Assembly: GCA_003240755.1 (NCBI GenBank)
Contig: QFNF01000009.1
Coordinates: 19,211-83,210 of the forward strand
From: Sphingomonas hengshuiensis
GTDB lineage: Bacteria; Pseudomonadota; Alphaproteobacteria; Sphingomonadales; Sphingomonadaceae
Length of the DNA stretch: 64,000 bases
Reading direction: 5' to 3'
The translations under genes and the position numbers were made by a program. The notes beneath the pieces were generated by a model. That model was given only the letters and a program-made list of their open reading frames with translations, was not told the DNA's origin and ran no database searches. Shown here piece by piece: positions 60,998 through 64,000 of the stretch. How positions within the stretch are numbered: position 1 is the stretch's first letter; each line of letters starts with the position of its first letter.

Positions 60998-63967
60998 ATG
61001 CCGACCAAGACCATCCTGTCGCCCGCGCAGCGTGCTGTGATCTTCGACCCGCCTGCCGATCGCGCGACGATCGAACGGCTCTATACGCTCGGTCCCGACG
61101 ATCTGGCACAGGTGGCGCGACGTCGGCGCGGGGCGAACCGGCTCGGCTATGCGGTGCAGCTTTGCTACCTGCGTCATCCCGGTCGCAGGCTACTGACGGG
61201 GGATGCGGTGCCCGCCGCCATGCTCGCGCTGCTCGCCGATCAGATCGGGTGCGTAGCCGACGACTTCACCGGCTATGCCACGCGCCCCACGACATTGCGC
61301 GAACACCGGGCCGAGATCGAAGCTCTGCTCGGTCTGCGCGCCTTCGCGCGGGTGGATGTACGGGCGATGCTGGCGCTGGGATCGGAGATTGCCGCTTCGA
61401 CTGATAGAGGTGAGACGATCGTCACAGGCATGGTCGATCGCTTGCGGGCGGACCGGATCGTACTGCCGGCGACATCGACGCTGGAACGGCTCGCCCTCAT
61501 CGTGCGGACACGGGCGCGCAAGGCGGCCCATTCCAATCTGATCCGCGACTGTTCGACCGAACAGGAAGCCGCACTCGAACACATGATCGCCTCCGACGAT
61601 GATGGGCGCACCCGGCTAGGATGGATACGCGAATGGCCGGAAGCACCATCGGCCGCGAACCTGAAGGGAATCGTCGAACGGCTCGACACCGTGCGCGGCA
61701 TCGGGATCGCGGCTGATCGAGCACGACGTATCCATGCTGCTCGCTATGCCGTCATTGCGCGGACCGCCGGCATCGTCACCGCCCAGCACCTGCGGCGTCT
61801 CGAACGTCCGCGCCGGCTCGCCATGCTCGTAGCTTCCGTGATCGAGATGGAAGCGACGTTGACCGACGCCGCGCTGGTCATGGTGGAGAAGATGGTGGGC
61901 GCGCTGTTCCGCCGTGCCGACCGCACCCGCTCCGATCGGCTGCTCGGCCAGGCACGGATGCTGAAGGACACCGCGCGTTTCCATGCCCGGCTCGGTCGCC
62001 TGCTGGTAGATGCTCGTGCGAGCGGGCGCGATGCCTTCCGCGCGATCGACGCGAAGATGGGCTGGGATCAGCTCGAACGCAGCATCCGCTTTGCCGAGGA
62101 TCTGACGCGCTCGGCCGATGACGGGCTGGAAGAAGTGGTCGAACGCTATCCCGCCGTGCGGCGTTTCGCCCCGACGTTTCTCGCCGCTTTCACCTTCCGC
62201 ACCGCGCGGTTGGCTGATCCGCTGCTCGGCGCGATCGAGGTGCTGCGCACGATGTACCGCGACGGTCGATCGGTCCTGCCGAAGCGAGTGCCGACCAGCT
62301 TCATCAAGCCGCGCTGGCGCAAGGTCGTGCAGCCGGCGGAAGGGACGATAGACCGGCGCGCCTATGAGATCGCAGTGATCGCCCACCTGCGCGAGCGGCT
62401 CGGCTCGGGCAGCATCTGGGTGGACGGCAGCCGCGCCTATCGCACGCTCGACGACTATCAGCTGCCCATGCCCGCCTTCGAAGCGATGCGCGCGAGCGGC
62501 GATCTGCGCCTGGTTGTGCCGACCGACTTTTCCAAATGGTACGAGGAACGCCGCACCCTGTTGGCCCGGCGCATGACGGAGGTGGAGCGCGCAGCCGCAG
62601 CGGGCGAGCTGGTCGATGTGACGATCGAACGCGGGCAGTTGCTCATATCGTCGATCCGGCGATCCCCGTCCGACGATGCCGATGCGCTAAAGGCCCGGCT
62701 CTACGCGATGCTGCCGCGCGTCCGAATCACCGATCTGCTGGTCGAGGTCGCCGCATGGTCGGGATTCGCCGACCGTTTCGTCCATGCGCGCAGCGGCGCC
62801 CCCGCCTCCGACCAGTCCGCGCTGATGGGTGCGATCCTCGCCGATGCGACCAACCTCGGCCTGGGCCGCATGGCCGAAAGCTCGCGCGGGCTGACGTTGT
62901 CTCGCCTGCGCTGGACGGCGGAATGGCATGTGCGCGACGAAACCTATCTGTCGGCGCTGGCGGCGATCGTCGATTGCCATACCGCGCATCCGCTCGCGGC
63001 GGTCTGGGGACCGGGCGATACATCGTCGTCGGACGGGCAGTTCTTTCGTGCCGGTGGTCAGGGCGAGGCCCGCGCCGATCACAACGCCCGCTATGGCACC
63101 GAACCAGGCGTGCTGTTCTACACCCACGTCACCGACCGCTTCACGCCGTTCCACACCAAGGTCATCGCCGCCAATGCCGGCGAGGCCGCGCATGTCCTCG
63201 ACGGCCTGCTCGACCATGAAAGCGAGCTGGTCATCCGCGAACATGCGACCGATACCGCCGGCGCGGTCGATCATGTCTTCGGCCTGTGCCATCTGCTCGG
63301 CTTCCGCTTCGCGCCCCGCATCCGCGACCTCAACGAGCGCCGGCTCTACAGCCTGTCGCCGCTCGACTCGTGGCCGACGCTGCGCCCGCTCGTCGCCGGT
63401 CCGGTCAAGATCCGCGCGATCGAGGAGAACTGGGACGAAACCCTGCGCCTTGCCGCCTCGATCCGCGCCGGCACGGTGAGCGCCTCGGTCATGCTCCGCA
63501 AGCTGGCGGGCTTCCCGCGTCAGAACTCGGTCGCCCGCGCGCTGCGGGAGATAGGTCGGATCGAACGCACCCTGTTCATGCTCGACTGGTTCGATGATCC
63601 CGACCAGCGTCGTCGCACCGGCAGCATTCTCAACAAGGGCGAGGCCCGCAACGCGCTCGCCCGCGCCATCTTCTTCAACCGCCTCGGCGAACTGCGCGAC
63701 CGCACCTTCGAGAACCAGCGCCATCGCGCCTCCGGCCTGACCCTCGTCACCGCGGCCATGACGCTCTGGAACACCGTCTATCTCGACCGAGCTGTCCGTC
63801 ATCTGCGCGGCAGCGGCGTCGACGTGCCCGACGAGCTGCTCGCCCACGTCGCCCCTCTGGGCTGGGAGCATATCGGCCTCACCGGCGACTATCTCTGGGG
63901 CGAGATCGACAAACCTCGCGAGCGGTTCAGGCCGCTGCGCCTCCACCAGCAAAGCCGGGACGCTTAG
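60998..63967 (+). CDS. tnpA: Tn3-family transposase
   Basis: 989-residue DDE transposase, the standard Tn3 TnpA size. The start MPTKTILSPAQRAVIFDPPA has AGGAAG upstream; a GTG 18 bases earlier is possible. The N-terminal part binds the 38-bp ends. The catalytic region contains GPGDTSSSDGQFFRAGG (first Asp), VLFYTHVTDRFTPFHTKVI (second Asp) and RDRTFENQRHRASGL (Glu) in the proper order. The stop codon lies inside the right inverted repeat, as is normal for the family. No truncation is visible, so the element looks competent. Confidence 0.96.
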   Translation: MPTKTILSPAQRAVIFDPPADRATIERLYTLGPDDLAQVARRRRGANRLGYAVQLCYLRHPGRRLLTGDAVPAAMLALLADQIGCVADDFTGYATRPTTLREHRAEIEALLGLRAFARVDVRAMLALGSEIAASTDRGETIVTGMVDRLRADRIVLPATSTLERLALIVRTRARKAAHSNLIRDCSTEQEAALEHMIASDDDGRTRLGWIREWPEAPSAANLKGIVERLDTVRGIGIAADRARRIHAARYAVIARTAGIVTAQHLRRLERPRRLAMLVASVIEMEATLTDAALVMVEKMVGALFRRADRTRSDRLLGQARMLKDTARFHARLGRLLVDARASGRDAFRAIDAKMGWDQLERSIRFAEDLTRSADDGLEEVVERYPAVRRFAPTFLAAFTFRTARLADPLLGAIEVLRTMYRDGRSVLPKRVPTSFIKPRWRKVVQPAEGTIDRRAYEIAVIAHLRERLGSGSIWVDGSRAYRTLDDYQLPMPAFEAMRASGDLRLVVPTDFSKWYEERRTLLARRMTEVERAAAAGELVDVTIERGQLLISSIRRSPSDDADALKARLYAMLPRVRITDLLVEVAAWSGFADRFVHARSGAPASDQSALMGAILADATNLGLGRMAESSRGLTLSRLRWTAEWHVRDETYLSALAAIVDCHTAHPLAAVWGPGDTSSSDGQFFRAGGQGEARADHNARYGTEPGVLFYTHVTDRFTPFHTKVIAANAGEAAHVLDGLLDHESELVIREHATDTAGAVDHVFGLCHLLGFRFAPRIRDLNERRLYSLSPLDSWPTLRPLVAGPVKIRAIEENWDETLRLAASIRAGTVSASVMLRKLAGFPRQNSVARALREIGRIERTLFMLDWFDDPDQRRRTGSILNKGEARNALARAIFFNRLGELRDRTFENQRHRASGLTLVTAAMTLWNTVYLDRAVRHLRGSGVDVPDELLAHVAPLGWEHIGLTGDYLWGEIDKPRERFRPLRLHQQSRDA

Positions 63968-64000
63968 CGTACGTTTTCGACCATCCTCTCACCGGTCCCC
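63963..64000 (-). repeat. Right terminal inverted repeat (38 bp) of the Tn3 element
   Basis: CTTAGCGTACGTTTTC at the inner side and ACCGGTCCCC at the outer; exact reverse complement of 57580–57617. The last base of the window is its outer end. Confidence 0.95.

Larger units (their letters stand above)
57580..64000. mobile_element. Complete Tn3-family transposon with sulfide-response cargo
   Basis: 6421 bp bounded by perfect 38-bp inverted repeats beginning GGGG and ending TAAG, the Tn3 rule. Order from left: blh (minus), bigR, rhodanese–DUF2892 and tauE (plus), tnpR (minus), res region, tnpA (plus). It sits inside the 5' end of mqo. The last base of the window is the last base of the element, so the right flank is not seen; a 5-bp target duplication ATCTT is expected there because 57575–57579 reads ATCTT. 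Confidence 0.93.

Overview
The window reads as chromosome of a GC-rich alphaproteobacterium of the Sphingomonas type. The reasons are four TonB-dependent receptors, a flavin-dependent tryptophan-halogenase-like gene coupled to a receptor and a glycoside hydrolase, a PhoD phosphatase coupled to a receptor, many short GC-rich palindromic (REP-like) repeats between and even inside genes, and dense coding with long antisense shadow frames. No rRNA, tRNA or CRISPR array was seen.

Layout. 1–1167: 3' part of glpD. 1309–6909 (minus): exopolysaccharide export operon (polymerase/ligase, Wza-like lipoprotein, Wzc-like tyrosine kinase with a Tyr-rich tail, TPR-like protein of unknown role). 7118–9880: divergent orphan protein resembling a phage tail fibre with a Kelch/BNR propeller. 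10183–15286: Gly-rich secreted repeat protein, a frameshifted gene, an S8 peptidase carrying an in-frame REP pair, and an ECF sigma/anti-sigma pair. 15525–22709: WGR protein, a TonB receptor, and a second receptor in operon with PhoD. 23059–28434: ParDE, UDP-glucose dehydrogenase, an MHYT–GGDEF–EAL protein, and VapBC. 28464–36504: a MacB-like ABC efflux operon (adaptor, ATPase, GIN-domain protein, permease) facing a degenerate NtrC-type regulator and its histidine kinase, with a tandem inverted-repeat operator candidate between them. 36670–38778: a plasmid-type parA/ribbon-helix-helix pair surrounded by TGTCGACA palindromes and a 600-bp gene-free stretch full of repeats. 38948–47148: receptor, halogenase and GH2 hydrolase. 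47286–55665: siderophore-type receptor behind a Fur-like box, PoxB, a small secreted protein, catalase KatE and a SulP transporter. 55909–57516: mqo, cut at its 5' end.

57580–64000 is a complete Tn3-family transposon. Perfect 38-bp inverted repeats occupy its first and last bases, the right one ending exactly at the window end. It carries tnpA, tnpR, a res region, and a sulfide-response cargo: BigR-type repressor, Blh persulfide-dioxygenase-like hydrolase, rhodanese–DUF2892 fusion and TauE/SafE exporter. It has split mqo from its N-terminal membrane anchor.

The most unusual signals are the transposon with BigR cargo inside mqo; the dispersed TGTCGACA sites centred on parA/RHH; the REP pair translated within a protease; the twin GTCC-N6-GGAC sites beside a regulator that has lost its sigma-54 machinery; and the tail-fibre-like protein beside the polysaccharide operon.
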